Source of the DNA: Roseateles aquatilis
GTDB lineage: Bacteria > Pseudomonadota > Gammaproteobacteria > Burkholderiales > Burkholderiaceae_C
Reading direction: 5' to 3'
Assembly: GCF_002205645.1 (NCBI RefSeq)
Contig: NZ_NIOF01000011.1
Coordinates: forward strand, 62,001-126,000
Length of the DNA stretch: 64,000 bases
Positions 51,626 to 61,327 of the stretch are shown here, in pieces (the first letter of the stretch is position 1; each line of letters begins with the position of its first letter). The notes beneath the pieces are model-generated. The model searched no databases. It worked only from the letters and a program-made list of their open reading frames with translations, and was not told the origin of the DNA. The position numbers were made by a program, and so were the translations under genes.

Positions 51626-52123
51626 ATGAGCGCCACCAGCAAGACAGCCTTCGATTTCGACGCGATCAGCATCGGCGGAGAGCCGGTCGCCCTGTCCCAG
51701 TACCGCGGCCGCGTGCTGCTGGTCGTCAACACCGCCAGCGAGTGCGGCTTCACGCCCCAGTTCAAGGGCCTGGAGGACCTCTGGCGCGACTACCAGGCGC
51801 GCGGGCTGGTGGTGGTCGGATTCCCCAGCAATGAATTCGGCGGGCAGGACCCGGGCGGCAACGACGAGATCGCCTCGTTCTGCCAGCTCAACTACGGCGT
51901 CAGCTTCCCGATGATGGGCAAGATCAAGGTCAACGGCGGCGAGGCCCATCCGCTGTGGCAATGGCTCAAGGGCGAGAAGCCCGGCATCCTCGGCACCCAG
52001 GCGATCAAGTGGAACTTCACCAAGTTCCTGGTCGGCCGCGACGGGCAGGTGCTCAAGCGCTTCGCGCCCAACGACTCGCCGGAATCGATCCGCGGCGAGG
52101 TCGAGGCGGCGCTGGCCGACTGA
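51626..52123 (+). CDS. Glutathione peroxidase family protein
   Basis: This 165-residue peroxidase reduces hydroperoxides with glutathione or thioredoxin. The peroxidatic residue is C40 in NTASECGFTPQF, a cysteine instead of selenocysteine. FPSNEFGGQDPG and KWNFTKFLV supply the catalytic Gln, Trp and Asn. GAGGAGG lies just upstream of the ATG. It is a standard member. Confidence 0.95.
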   Translation: MSATSKTAFDFDAISIGGEPVALSQYRGRVLLVVNTASECGFTPQFKGLEDLWRDYQARGLVVVGFPSNEFGGQDPGGNDEIASFCQLNYGVSFPMMGKIKVNGGEAHPLWQWLKGEKPGILGTQAIKWNFTKFLVGRDGQVLKRFAPNDSPESIRGEVEAALAD

Positions 52124-52141
52124 GCCCCGCGCGACGGGTCC

Positions 52142-52810
52142 TCAGGGCCGGATCGCGATCCGGCCGTAACGCAGCCGTAGCTGGCCGGCGTCCTGCGCGG
52201 CGCGCAGCAATTGATTCACGGTCTGCCGCGACAGGTGCGCGAGCCGCGCCAGCTCCGACTGCGTCGCCCGCAGTTCCTGCCAGCCGTCGGCATCCGCCGC
52301 GGCGGCGCGCTCGGCGGTCAACTGCCGCAGCGCGACCGCGAAGCGCTCCGGCGCGCTCAGGTGGCGGGCGGCCTCCAGCAAACGCAGGTTGCCTTCGAAG
52401 CGCTCGGCGAATTCCCGCATCAGCGCCCGCGCGAAGCCGGGCCAGTCGTCCATCAGCACGCGGTAGGCGGGCATGCCGATGATCCACACGCGGCTCGTGG
52501 TCGTCGCGACGGCTTCGTAGCGCGCCGGACGCTCGGTGACGAAGGCCGCCAGCCCGAACAGGCGAGGCGCCCGCACGTGCTCCAGCACCGACATGCGGCC
52601 GTCCTGCGCGGCGAAGCGGGCCTCGATCTCACCGCTTGCGACCATGTAGAACGCCTTCGGCGTCTGTCCCTGCGCGAACAGCACACGATCGGCCGCCAGC
52701 GCCCGGCAGGGCAGCAGCGCCTCCAGCCTGGGCGCCAGCGCGGGCGGCGGCGTCAGGCCGGGAAAGTTGGCGCACAGGGCGTCGACGGCGGACGGCGCGG
52801 GCAGGCGCAT
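52142..52810 (-). CDS. Crp/Fnr-family transcriptional regulator
   Basis: This 222-residue protein has an N-terminal cyclic-nucleotide-binding-like beta domain (RVLFAQGQTPKAFYMVASGEIEARF) and a C-terminal winged helix (ATQSELARLAHLSRQTVNQLL). No Fnr-type cysteine cluster is seen, so it is unlikely to sense oxygen by iron-sulfur. It is divergent from the DUF2332 gene with only 66 bp between them, and may control it. Confidence 0.9.
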   Translation of the reverse strand: MRLPAPSAVDALCANFPGLTPPPALAPRLEALLPCRALAADRVLFAQGQTPKAFYMVASGEIEARFAAQDGRMSVLEHVRAPRLFGLAAFVTERPARYEAVATTTSRVWIIGMPAYRVLMDDWPGFARALMREFAERFEGNLRLLEAARHLSAPERFAVALRQLTAERAAAADADGWQELRATQSELARLAHLSRQTVNQLLRAAQDAGQLRLRYGRIAIRP

Positions 52811-52876
52811 GGGTTTCGTCTGAGTTTGTCGGATACCCGACATTCTGGCCGCGCGAGCAGGCCTAGAGTTCCCGGC

Positions 52877-54016
52877 ATGCAGAACGACGACCTCGGGCGC
52901 ATCGCCCACCTCTTCGCCCGCTTCGCCGAGACCGATGGTCGCGACGACGCGCTGTACCAGGCGCTGGCCGCCGCGATCGCGGGGGATGAGGGGCTGATGG
53001 CCCTCCTGCTGGCAGCACCGCCGACGCAGCGCCTGCCGGTGCTGCTGCTGGCGGCGCTGCACGACCGCGTGCTGGCCGGCGCGCCGCATCCGCTGGCCGC
53101 GTACTACGCCAGCGCTGGGGGCACCCGCGCGCCGGACGGCGAATTGCCCGGATTGCTGAAAGACTTCGCCCGTCGCGAGGACGTCGCGTTGCGCGAGCTG
53201 ATCCGCACCCGCACCACGCAGACCAACGAGACCGGCCGCTGCGCCGTGCTGCGTCCCGCGCTGCAGGCGCTGGCGACGCGGCTGGGCGGCACCGAGGCCG
53301 CGCCGGTCGAGCTGGCGCTGTTCGACTTCGGTTGCAGCGCGGGCCTGAACCTGGGCGTCGACCGATATGCCTACGACGACGGCGTGAGCACGTGGACGGG
53401 CGAGTCCTCGCAGGCGCCGCTGGTCCGCACGGCGTGGCGCGGTGATCGGCCCGGTGCCTTGCTGGGCGAGCCGCGCTGGCGCGCGGCCCACCGCATGGGC
53501 GTCGACCTGCAGCCCATCGATCCCTTCGACGAGGCGGCCGCGCGCTGGTTGCGCGCCTGCCTGTGGCCGGGCGACGGGGCGCGGCGGGATCGGCTCGATC
53601 GTGCGCTCGCCGACGCCCGCCGGCATCCGGTGCCGCTGGTGCGCGACGACGACGGCCTGTCGGTGCTGGAGCGCTGGCTGGACGCCTTGCCCGTCGGCAC
53701 GCGGCCCGTGGTCTTCAACGTCTGGGTGCTGGCGTACTTCGCGCCCGATGCGTTGCGCGAGCATGTCCGGCGCATCGAGCGGCTGGTCCGCGAGCGCGGC
53801 CTGGCGTGGATCAGCGGGGAGGTCGGCAAACTCGCGCCGCTGCCGTCGCCGCCCGATGCGCCTTCCGGCGAATCGCCCGGCAGCGCGACGCTGTGGACCT
53901 TGCAATGGCGGGACGACGAGGCCGGCGGCGCGCTCAGGACCGACCCGTTGGCCTGGTCCCACCCGCATGGGCGATGGATCGAGTGGCTGGATCGCGAGGG
54001 CGCGAGTTCAGCGTGA
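52877..54016 (+). CDS. DUF2332 family protein
   Basis: This 379-residue protein matches DUF2332 in layout: a helical N-terminal part, the FDFGCSAGLNLGVDRYAYD segment that looks like a methyltransferase-type glycine loop, and VFNVWVLAYFAPDALREHV toward the end. The function of the family is not known; a SAM-dependent methyltransferase relation is possible. Its end overlaps the convergent BON gene by 9 bp. Confidence 0.85.
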   Translation: MQNDDLGRIAHLFARFAETDGRDDALYQALAAAIAGDEGLMALLLAAPPTQRLPVLLLAALHDRVLAGAPHPLAAYYASAGGTRAPDGELPGLLKDFARREDVALRELIRTRTTQTNETGRCAVLRPALQALATRLGGTEAAPVELALFDFGCSAGLNLGVDRYAYDDGVSTWTGESSQAPLVRTAWRGDRPGALLGEPRWRAAHRMGVDLQPIDPFDEAAARWLRACLWPGDGARRDRLDRALADARRHPVPLVRDDDGLSVLERWLDALPVGTRPVVFNVWVLAYFAPDALREHVRRIERLVRERGLAWISGEVGKLAPLPSPPDAPSGESPGSATLWTLQWRDDEAGGALRTDPLAWSHPHGRWIEWLDREGASSA

Positions 54017-54556
54017 CGACGCGGGTGGTGCCGACGGCGGCGTGGCCGCGGGCATGGCGGACGTGGCGGCCGGCACGACCCGGAGCTCGTTCACCACCCT
54101 CTCGACATCGTCGATCTGCCTGACCAGCGCCTCCAGCGCGGCGGCCTCCTCCGCCTTGCTCACGCACCCTTGCAGCCAGATCCAGCGTCGCTGGCCCAGC
54201 GCCCAGACGCTGGTCGTCCTGTCGAAGCGGCCGTCCGCGGCGACGGCCTGACGCACGCGGGGCATGATTTCCTTGTCGTAGAGATAGGCGTTGGGCAGGC
54301 GGCAACGGCCGCTCTGGTAGCAGCTGGTGCCGCGCTCGATGCGGCCGTGGGCCTGGGCGCGAGCCTCGGCGTCGGTCAGCAGCGGCCCGGGCGGGGGCGC
54401 GCAAACGCCTGCGGGAATCGCCGAGGTGAGCTGCACGAAGGGATCGCCGAAGACGTTGCGGCGCTGTTCCTCGGCGCCGGCCAGCGCAGGCACGATCATC
54501 GAACCCGCGACGATCGCGGCCCGGAGGGCGAGGGCAGGCATCGAGGCGGGCGACAT
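54008..54556 (-). CDS. BON-domain periplasmic protein
   Basis: This 182-residue protein has a signal peptide (cleavage near LAGAEE), two cysteines in SCYQSGRCRL, and a BON-like domain (MPRVRQAVAADGRFDRTTSVWALGQRRWIWLQG, split here for length: it runs about 97-160). BON domains attach to membranes or phospholipid. An Ala/Pro-rich tail ends the protein. Confidence 0.8.
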   Translation of the reverse strand: MSPASMPALALRAAIVAGSMIVPALAGAEEQRRNVFGDPFVQLTSAIPAGVCAPPPGPLLTDAEARAQAHGRIERGTSCYQSGRCRLPNAYLYDKEIMPRVRQAVAADGRFDRTTSVWALGQRRWIWLQGCVSKAEEAAALEALVRQIDDVERVVNELRVVPAATSAMPAATPPSAPPASSR

Positions 54557-54611
54557 GGCGGCGAGCTTGCCTGATCGGGCGCGCCGCCGCCAGTGCCGGT
54601 CGCCGCCGCCG

Positions 54612-54956
54612 TCAGGCCACCCGATCCAGCTTCACCAGCCGCAGCGGCGCGCCGAGCAGATCGCCCGCCACGGCCTCGAACGCGCGGAAGTGCGGCATCG
54701 CGCGATGCGCGTCCAGCGCGGCCTCGTCGGTGAAGGCCTCGCGCATGTAGAAGGTGCCGGGCTCGTCCCGCAGCTCGAAGAGGACGTAGTCCAGGCAGCC
54801 GGGTTCGGCGCGGGTCGGCTCGATCAGCCGGCTCAACTCGGTGCGCAGACGTTCGCGCTGGCCGGGGCGGGCCACCAGCACGGCGATCATCGTCAGCGGC
54901 GCGTCGCCGGCAGGACGGTCGTGAGTGGAAGCGTGGACGTGGGGATCGATCGTCAT
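54612..54956 (-). CDS. Putative quinol monooxygenase (ABM domain)
   Basis: This 114-residue protein has one ABM domain (LTMIAVLVARPGQRERLRTE, then GCLDYVLFELRDEPG and REAFTDEAALDAHRAMPHF), close to the YgiN group of quinol monooxygenases. A short His/Asp-rich leader precedes it. It is divergent from the M20 peptidase gene. Confidence 0.88.
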   Translation of the reverse strand: MTIDPHVHASTHDRPAGDAPLTMIAVLVARPGQRERLRTELSRLIEPTRAEPGCLDYVLFELRDEPGTFYMREAFTDEAALDAHRAMPHFRAFEAVAGDLLGAPLRLVKLDRVA

Positions 54957-55199
54957 CGGAAGGTCCTTGCGAACGGTGGGGAAGGCGGGAGCGCGAGTCC
55001 CGGATGCTAGGCACCGCCACCGCGCGGAAACACCCCGCCACGGCGGAAACTCTTTCAACCGCCGCGCAAGGGAAGATCTGTTTGGCGCATGGCGGCCGTG
55101 TCGCGACCATGGCGCGTCATGTGGGCCTTCCCAAGCGCCGGATCGCCGATAGGATCGATGCTTCCTTCGCTCCCGCGCCGAGCGGCGCACCTTGCCACC

Positions 55200-56516
55200 A
55201 TGACGATGTCCGCCCACCTCCGTCCGTTGCGCCATGCCGCGCTGGCCCTGGCCGCCCTGTCCACGCTCGGCGTCGCGCGGGCGCAGACCGTGCCCGAGCT
55301 GCAGGCCCTCGCGGCGCGCGAGCAGCCGGCGCTGCTCAAGACGCTGCAGCAACTGGTGGAGATCGAGTCGGGCAGCTCCGACCGGGCGGGCCTGGACCGC
55401 ATCGCCGGCGTCATCGCGCAGCGGCTGCGCGAGCTGGGCGGGCAGGTCGACCTGATCGATCCGGGCAAGACCATCGCCTCGCCGTCCTCCGACGCGGGCG
55501 ACGGGCCGGCCAAGGTCGGGCAGATGGTCAAGGCGACCTTCAAGGGCGCGGCCGCCAACGGCAAGCGCGTGCTGCTCATCGCGCACATGGACACGGTCTA
55601 CCAGCGCGGCATGCTGGCCCAGCAGCCGTTCCGGATCGACGGCCCGCGCGCCTACGGCCTGGGCATCGCCGACGACAAGCAGGGCGTGGCCACCATCCTT
55701 CACCTGATCGCGATGCTGAAGGCGGTCAACTTCCGCGACTTCGGCGAGATCACCGTGCTGATCAACGGCGACGAGGAGATCGGCTCCCCGGGCTCGCACC
55801 CGACCATCACGAAATTCGGCGCCGAGCACGACGCCGTGTTGTCCTTCGAGGGCGGCGGCGGTCCGAGCGGCGCCGACACGCTGCGACTGGCCACCAGCGG
55901 CATCGCCGCGGCGACGCTGACGGTCAAGGGCCGGTCCTCGCACGCGGGCGCGGCGCCGGAGCGCGGCGTCAACGCGCTCTACGAGATGGCGCACCAGGTG
56001 CTGCAGATGCGCGACCTGTCCGATCCGAAGAACGGCAAGCAACTGCACTGGACCATGGCCAAGGCGGGCTCGGTGCGCAACGCGATTCCGGCGCAGGCGG
56101 AGGCGTTCGCCGATGTCCGCGCGGACAAGGTGGCCGACTTCGAGGGCATGGAAGCCGAGCTGCGCAAGCGCATCCAGAACAAGCTGCTGCCGGAATCGGA
56201 AGTGACGCTGGCCTTCCGCCTGGGCCGGCCGCCGTTGCAGGCGACCGAGGCGTCGCGCGCGCTGGCCGCCAGGGCCAAGGCGCTGGCGGCGGAGCAGCAA
56301 CTGGAGCTGGTCGTGCGCGACGTGCCCACCGGCGGCGGCACCGATGCGGCCTATGCCGCGCTGTCGACGCGGGCCCCTGTCATCGAGGGCATGGGCGTGC
56401 GCGGCTTCGGCGCCCACAGCAGCGACAGCGAGTACGTCGTGCTGGACTCGATCGCGCCGAAGCTGGTGCTGGCCACGCGGCTGATCATGGCGATCGGGAG
56501 CGGCAAGGCGCCCTGA
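55200..56516 (+). CDS. M20-family metallopeptidase (glutamate carboxypeptidase type)
   Basis: This 438-residue zinc exopeptidase has a signal peptide (cleavage near GVARAQ), so it acts in the periplasm. Metal-site motifs are LLIAHMDTVYQRG, GLGIADDKQG, NGDEEIGSPGS and the C-terminal GFGAHSSDSEYV. It most resembles the CPG2-like glutamate carboxypeptidases that release C-terminal glutamate. The ATG at 55200 begins the signal peptide; longer in-frame starts are unlikely. Confidence 0.9.
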   Translation: MTMSAHLRPLRHAALALAALSTLGVARAQTVPELQALAAREQPALLKTLQQLVEIESGSSDRAGLDRIAGVIAQRLRELGGQVDLIDPGKTIASPSSDAGDGPAKVGQMVKATFKGAAANGKRVLLIAHMDTVYQRGMLAQQPFRIDGPRAYGLGIADDKQGVATILHLIAMLKAVNFRDFGEITVLINGDEEIGSPGSHPTITKFGAEHDAVLSFEGGGGPSGADTLRLATSGIAAATLTVKGRSSHAGAAPERGVNALYEMAHQVLQMRDLSDPKNGKQLHWTMAKAGSVRNAIPAQAEAFADVRADKVADFEGMEAELRKRIQNKLLPESEVTLAFRLGRPPLQATEASRALAARAKALAAEQQLELVVRDVPTGGGTDAAYAALSTRAPVIEGMGVRGFGAHSSDSEYVVLDSIAPKLVLATRLIMAIGSGKAP

Positions 56517-56588
56517 GCGCCCGTCGACAGGGCGTCGCGCGCGAGACCTCCCGGCGGCGCGCGGTCGCCGGGGCGCCCGGCCGAGGGA

Positions 56589-56999
56589 TCAAGCGGCCTT
56601 CGGGTACAGGATCATCTGCGTGCAGCGGAACAGCGCGATGGTCTTGCCGTTGTGCGTGACCACGGCGTCCCAGACCTGCGTCGTGCGGCCGAGGTGCACG
56701 GCGGTGGCATGGCACTCGATGACGCCGTCGCGGGCGGTGCCGAGGTGGTTGGACTTGAGCTCGACGGTGGTGAAGTTCTGGGCGCCCTCGGGCAGGCTGT
56801 TGATGCAGCCGTAGCCGCAGCAGGTGTCGGCCAGCGTGACGACGCTGCCGGCGTGCAGGTAGCCGTTGGGCGCCATCACTTCCTGGCGCACCGGCAGGCG
56901 CGCGTGGACCTGGCCCCGGGCCACCTCCACGATGTCGATGCCCAGGTGGCCGGGCAGGCAGGCGGCGCCGCGCGCGTTGAATTCGTCATTGGTCGGCAT
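56589..56999 (-). CDS. PaaI-like hotdog-fold thioesterase
   Basis: This 136-residue protein has the hotdog-fold thioesterase pattern APNGYLHAGSVVTLADTCCG (catalytic Asp in LAD), followed by ELKSNHLGTARDG and TQVWDAVVTHNGKTIALFRC. The family cleaves acyl-CoA esters such as hydroxyphenylacetyl-CoA. It is divergent from the aromatic aminotransferase gene with about 200 bp between them. Confidence 0.9.
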   Translation of the reverse strand: MPTNDEFNARGAACLPGHLGIDIVEVARGQVHARLPVRQEVMAPNGYLHAGSVVTLADTCCGYGCINSLPEGAQNFTTVELKSNHLGTARDGVIECHATAVHLGRTTQVWDAVVTHNGKTIALFRCTQMILYPKAA

Positions 57000-57196
57000 G
57001 AAATGCTCCGAAGTCGGGGGGATTCAGTCTTTTGGATGGCCCGGACGGGGCCGGCGCGCCGGCGCGGCGCGGGGCGATGCCGCGATGGCATGGAGTCCGG
57101 ATGACCCGGCATTGTCGGCGCAGGACCGCCAGCGCCCCATGCTGGGGATAATGGCCGTCGCCGCTCCGGAATGGTTCCGGGCCTTGGAGTTCCCAC

Positions 57197-58390
57197 ATGT
57201 TCCAGCACGTCGACGCCTACGCGGGCGATCCCATCCTGAGCCTGAACGAAGCGTTCCAGAAGGACCCGCGCACCCAGAAGATCAACCTGTCCATCGGCAT
57301 CTACTTCGATGACGACGGCCGCATCCCGATGCTGGATTCGGTGCGCCAGGCCGAGCTGGCGGTGGTGGAGCAGGCCGGCGCGCGGCCTTATCTGCCGATG
57401 GAAGGCGCGGCCAACTTCCGCACCGAGGTGCAGAAGCTGCTGTTCGGCGTCGACAGCGAGGCGCTCAAGAGCAACCGCGTCGCGACCATCCAGGGCGTGG
57501 GCTCGTCGGGCGGCCTGAAGGTCGGCGCGGACTTCATCAAGCGCTACTTCCCGGACAGCGCGCTCTACCTGAGCGACCCGACGTGGGACAACCACCGCGC
57601 GGTCTTCGAGGGCTCGGGCCTGGAGTGCCGGACCTATCCGTATTACGACGCCGCCACCGGCGGCCTGCGCTTCGACGCGATGCTGCAGGCGCTGTCGGAG
57701 GCGCCGGCGCGCAGCATCGTGCTGCTGCATGCGTGCTGCCACAACCCGACCGGCGTGGATCTGTCGCAGTCGCAGTGGGACGCGCTGATCCCGGTGCTGA
57801 AGGAGCGCGAGTTGATCGCCTTCCTGGACCTGGCCTACCAGGGCTACGGTGACGGCCTGGAGGCCGACACCTTCGCCATCCGCGCGCTGACGGCGGCCGG
57901 CCTGAGCTTCTTCGTCGCCAACAGCTTCTCGAAGAACATGAGCCTGTATGGCGAGCGTTGCGGTGCGTTGTCGGTGGTCTGCCCGGACGCGGCGCAGGCG
58001 GCCAACGTGCTGGGGCAGCTGAAGTTCACGATTCGCCGCAACTACTCCAACCCGCCGATGCATGGCGGCCAGGTCGTGGCCAAGGTGCTGGGCGACGCGC
58101 GCCTGCGCGCGCTGTGGGAAGGCGAGGTCGAGGAAATGCGCGAGCGCATCCTGGCGATGCGCAACGCGCTGTTCGAGGTGGTCTCGGCCAAGGTGCCGGG
58201 CCGCAACTTCGACTACTTCCTGAAGCAGCGCGGCATGTTCAGCTACACCGGCCTGACGCCGGCGCAGGTGGACCGTCTGCGCGACGAATTCGGCGTCTAC
58301 ATCCTGCGTTCCGGCCGCATGTGCATCGCGGGCCTGAACACCCGCAACGTCGAAGCCACCGCCAATGCGATGGCAGCCGTGCTCGCCTGA
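57197..58390 (+). CDS. Aromatic amino acid / aspartate aminotransferase
   Basis: This 397-residue fold-type I PLP enzyme has the class I layout: [26 protein letters not shown] (PLP Asn), [12 protein letters not shown], and the PLP lysine in [16 protein letters not shown]. It matches the TyrB/AspC group and the usual length. It makes or degrades tyrosine, phenylalanine or aspartate. It ends in a strong terminator. Confidence 0.93.
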   Translation: MFQHVDAYAGDPILSLNEAFQKDPRTQKINLSIGIYFDDDGRIPMLDSVRQAELAVVEQAGARPYLPMEGAANFRTEVQKLLFGVDSEALKSNRVATIQGVGSSGGLKVGADFIKRYFPDSALYLSDPTWDNHRAVFEGSGLECRTYPYYDAATGGLRFDAMLQALSEAPARSIVLLHACCHNPTGVDLSQSQWDALIPVLKERELIAFLDLAYQGYGDGLEADTFAIRALTAAGLSFFVANSFSKNMSLYGERCGALSVVCPDAAQAANVLGQLKFTIRRNYSNPPMHGGQVVAKVLGDARLRALWEGEVEEMRERILAMRNALFEVVSAKVPGRNFDYFLKQRGMFSYTGLTPAQVDRLRDEFGVYILRSGRMCIAGLNTRNVEATANAMAAVLA

Positions 58391-58431
58391 ACGCCCGAAC
58401 GTCCCAACGCTGAACGATTCGTTTCCAAAGG

Positions 58432-58460
58432 AAGGGCGGCGCGATTGCGCCGCCCTTTTT
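58432..58460 (+). terminator. Rho-independent terminator after the aromatic aminotransferase
   Basis: AAGGGCGGCGC and GCGCCGCCCTT form an 11-bp stem around GATT, followed by five T, 42 bp after the stop codon. Confidence 0.9.
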
Positions 58461-58501
58461 CATTCATGCGCCGGTATTTCTCGGATGACCGCGGTGTGTC
58501 G

Positions 58502-58611
58502 GAGAGGGGCGGGCGGGGCCTGTTTTCGTAAGTCAAGGAAGGTGAATTCGACTGCCGACAGGCAGTTGAAGAGGAGGGACATGGAGAAAACAGGCCCCGC
58601 CTGCCCCTCTC
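58502..58611. repeat. Nested long inverted repeat
   Basis: Two 26-bp arms (58502-58527 and 58586-58611) are complementary at 25 of 26 positions. Inside the 58-bp spacer a second pair (TTCGACTGCC and GGCAGTTGAA, loop GACA) can also pair. The whole would fold into a long hairpin. It lies between the aminotransferase terminator and dadA, in a 361-bp gap without other genes. It may be a small mobile or REP-like element, or a structured leader RNA of dadA. Confidence 0.75.
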
Positions 58612-58751
58612 ACGCGCCCACGCAGAAAAAACCGCGAACACCACCCCCAACGCGCATTCGACAAGGTTATGGGTATCGCCACCGCTTTCATTGGCTGAGC
58701 CATTGCCGAATCCGTACTCTGCCGGACCATTCAAAGAATGAATTTGTCCGG

Positions 58752-60002
58752 ATGAAGCAGCTTGTCGTGATCGGGGGTGGCGTGGTGGGTGTCACCACCG
58801 CCTGGGCCCTGGTGGAGGCGGGACATCGGGTGACGCTCGTGGAGCGCGACGTCGAGCTAGCCACGGGGGCCAGCCGGGCCAATGGCGGGCAGCTCAGCTA
58901 TCGCTATGTGTCGCCGCTGGCCGATGCCGGCGTGCCGTTGAAGGCGATCCGCTGGTTGCTCGACCCGGGCGGCCCGTTGCGTTTCAAGCCTGACGGCACG
59001 ACGGCGCAATGGCGCTGGCTGGCGTCGTTCCTGGCGCATTGCCGCGGGCCGGTGAATCGGCGCACGACCGAGCGCTTGCTGGAGCTGGGCGCCTTCAGCC
59101 AGCAGTGCTTCGGCGACCTGCTGCGGCAGACGTCGCTGGACACGATCGAGCTGCGCTCGCCCGGCAAGCTGGTCGTCTATCGCAAGCCGGACGAATTCGG
59201 CCGAGTGGCGTCCCGCACCCTGGTCGGTGGGCCGGAACGCGCGCTGACCCGCGAGGAATGTCTGGCGCTGGAGCCGGCGCTGGGCGACGGCGGCGCCGAA
59301 TGGCTGGCCGGCGGCATCTTCACGGCGGGCGAGGCGGTGGCCGATTGCCACGCGTTGAGCGTGCAGCTGGGCGAGCGCCTGGCGGCGCATCCGAATTTCC
59401 AGGGCCGGTTGACGGCCCACGCGACCGGCTTCGTCCGCGAGGGCGATCGTGTCGTCGCGCTGCGCACCGACCAGGGCGAGCTGGGTGCCGACGGCATCGT
59501 GCTCGCGGCCGGCCTGCAGAGCGCGGGTCTGGCGGAGCTGGTGGGGCTGCGCCTGCCGCTGTACCCGCTCAAGGGCTACAGCCTGTCCGCGCCCATCAAT
59601 GGCGTGCACCGCCCGCCGACGGTCAGCGTGACCGACTTCGAACGCAAGACGCTGTACGCGCGCATCGGCGACCAGCTCCGCGTCGCGGCGATGGTCGACC
59701 TGGTGGGCGACGACACGCGCATCGATCCGAAGCGCCTGGCCGCGTTGCAGCGCAACGTCCGCGAGACCTTCCCCAAGGCCGCCGACTATGACCGCGCCGT
59801 GCCCTGGGCCGGTCTGCGTCCGGCCACGCCGAGCGGCGCGCCGATGCTGGGGGAGACGCCGCTGCGCGGCTTGTGGCTGAATGTCGGCCATGGCGCGCTC
59901 GGTTTCACCTTCTCGTTCGGCTCGGCCCGCATCGTGGCCGACCTGGTGTCCGGCAAGCCCAGCCCGATCGCGCTGGACGGCCTGCAACTGCGCGCGGCCT
60001 GA
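58752..60002 (+). CDS. dadA: D-amino acid dehydrogenase
   Basis: This 416-residue FAD enzyme oxidises D-alanine and other D-amino acids to keto acids. The FAD-binding motif GGGVVG is at 8-13, with ANGGQLSYRYVSPLAD near 37-52 and the C-terminal GLRPATPSGAPMLGETPLRGLW and NVGHGALGFT typical of DadA. The N-terminal start at 58752 places the glycine motif correctly. Two cell-wall hydrolase-like genes follow closely, which fits use of D-alanine released from peptidoglycan. Confidence 0.92.
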   Translation: MKQLVVIGGGVVGVTTAWALVEAGHRVTLVERDVELATGASRANGGQLSYRYVSPLADAGVPLKAIRWLLDPGGPLRFKPDGTTAQWRWLASFLAHCRGPVNRRTTERLLELGAFSQQCFGDLLRQTSLDTIELRSPGKLVVYRKPDEFGRVASRTLVGGPERALTREECLALEPALGDGGAEWLAGGIFTAGEAVADCHALSVQLGERLAAHPNFQGRLTAHATGFVREGDRVVALRTDQGELGADGIVLAAGLQSAGLAELVGLRLPLYPLKGYSLSAPINGVHRPPTVSVTDFERKTLYARIGDQLRVAAMVDLVGDDTRIDPKRLAALQRNVRETFPKAADYDRAVPWAGLRPATPSGAPMLGETPLRGLWLNVGHGALGFTFSFGSARIVADLVSGKPSPIALDGLQLRAA

Positions 60003-60011
60003 GGCGGCGCG

Positions 60012-61280
60012 ATGACCGCCGCGCCACCCGCCACCGATCCGAAGCGGGCCCCGACGGGCCTGACGCACGACGCGCTGGCCCAGGCGCTGCGCGAGGCCGT
60101 GCGCGCGCAGGACTTCGGCGCGACGGCGGACTCGCAGGACGGCGGCCGACCGCTTCGGCACTTCCCCAGCCTGGACCTCGCGGTCGTCGCGTTCCCCGAG
60201 CGCGGCGCGCCGGTGTGGGCGAACGTGCTGTTCTCGCGCGAGCATCCCGAGGGCGTGGTGGCCAGCCTCCCGCCGAACGGGGGGGCGGTCGGCCATGTCC
60301 GTTTCATCGCCGACCAGCGTGATGCCGAGGGCAACTCCATCGCCTGGCGTCCGGAGTCGGACTGGTCCGCGATGGATTGGCAGCCGCTCGCCGGCGAGGA
60401 CGGCACGCGCATGGTGGCGCCCTATCCGGCCTCGCTGCTGAAGCTGATGCTGCTGGTGGGCGTGGGCCGGCTCGTCGACCAGGGCCGTGCCGGGTGGTGG
60501 CGGCCGCTGCGCTTCGGCGGCCGCGAGCGTCCCGTCGCGGACTGGGCCGCCGACATGGTCACCTGGAGCAGCAACGAAGCCACCTCGGCGCTGGTCACGC
60601 TGATGCACGCGACCGGCGCGATCCGCCGCGACGGCGGGCGCGAGGTGCGCAACGAGCTGCACACGCTGTTCGCATCGCTCGGCCTGACGACGCTGCGCTT
60701 CGCCAACACCACGCCGGAAGGCGGATGGGGCAACGGCGCGGGATCGGGTGTCGGTCAACTGCAGATGACGGCGTGGGACACGGTGCGGCTGCTGTGGTGG
60801 CTGGATCCGACCGCGCCGCCGGCGCCGTGGCTGCCGGCGAATGCGCCGCGGCTGTCGGCGGAGAGCCGCAATCAGGCGATCCATGCGCTGCAGGATCAGG
60901 CTCTGCACGAGATCCTGTCCAGCGCGGCGCTGGGCGGCGTCCCGGGCTGGGTGCCGGGGCTGCCGGCGCGTCTGCCGGGGCGATGGTTGCAGCCCGACGG
61001 CGCGTTGCATGCCGGCGAGGTGTCCTTGCCGGGCGACCTGCGCCGCTTCGCCGCGGGCGGTGAGGTGTGGTTCGCCCACAAGACCGGCAACACCGAGAAC
61101 TACGCGTCCGATGCCGGTATCGTGCGCGGCATCGCGCCGCGGCGGCGGCACTACCTGATCGCGTTGCTGACCAGCCTCGGGTCCCGGTATGCGCCGCATC
61201 CGTCCTGCGCGACCACCTGGCGCGTGCCCGCGCTGGGCGCGGCGATCGACGCCCGCCTGGCGGCCTGGCTCGAGGCCTGA
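60012..61280 (+). CDS. Serine hydrolase, class A beta-lactamase/penicillin-binding-like fold
   Basis: This 422-residue protein has the three marks of the family: SLLK at 141-144 (SxxK), SSN at 186-188 (SxN), and HKTGNTENY near the C-terminus (KTG). No signal peptide is evident, so a cytoplasmic location is possible, or the start is mis-set. It may be a D,D-peptidase or esterase rather than a true beta-lactamase. It is 9 bp after dadA and precedes ldcA by 47 bp, suggesting a peptidoglycan-recycling operon. Confidence 0.82.
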   Translation: MTAAPPATDPKRAPTGLTHDALAQALREAVRAQDFGATADSQDGGRPLRHFPSLDLAVVAFPERGAPVWANVLFSREHPEGVVASLPPNGGAVGHVRFIADQRDAEGNSIAWRPESDWSAMDWQPLAGEDGTRMVAPYPASLLKLMLLVGVGRLVDQGRAGWWRPLRFGGRERPVADWAADMVTWSSNEATSALVTLMHATGAIRRDGGREVRNELHTLFASLGLTTLRFANTTPEGGWGNGAGSGVGQLQMTAWDTVRLLWWLDPTAPPAPWLPANAPRLSAESRNQAIHALQDQALHEILSSAALGGVPGWVPGLPARLPGRWLQPDGALHAGEVSLPGDLRRFAAGGEVWFAHKTGNTENYASDAGIVRGIAPRRRHYLIALLTSLGSRYAPHPSCATTWRVPALGAAIDARLAAWLEA

Positions 61281-61327
61281 TCCGATCCTGAACCGACCGC
61301 GGACCCTCGCCGGTCCGCACCGATGCG

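Noticed and set aside
60012-61280. True antibiotic-resistance beta-lactamase
   Set aside because: Although SxxK, SxN and KTG are present, no signal peptide is evident, the protein is longer than class A enzymes, and it is coupled to dadA and ldcA, which suggests a cell-wall recycling role.
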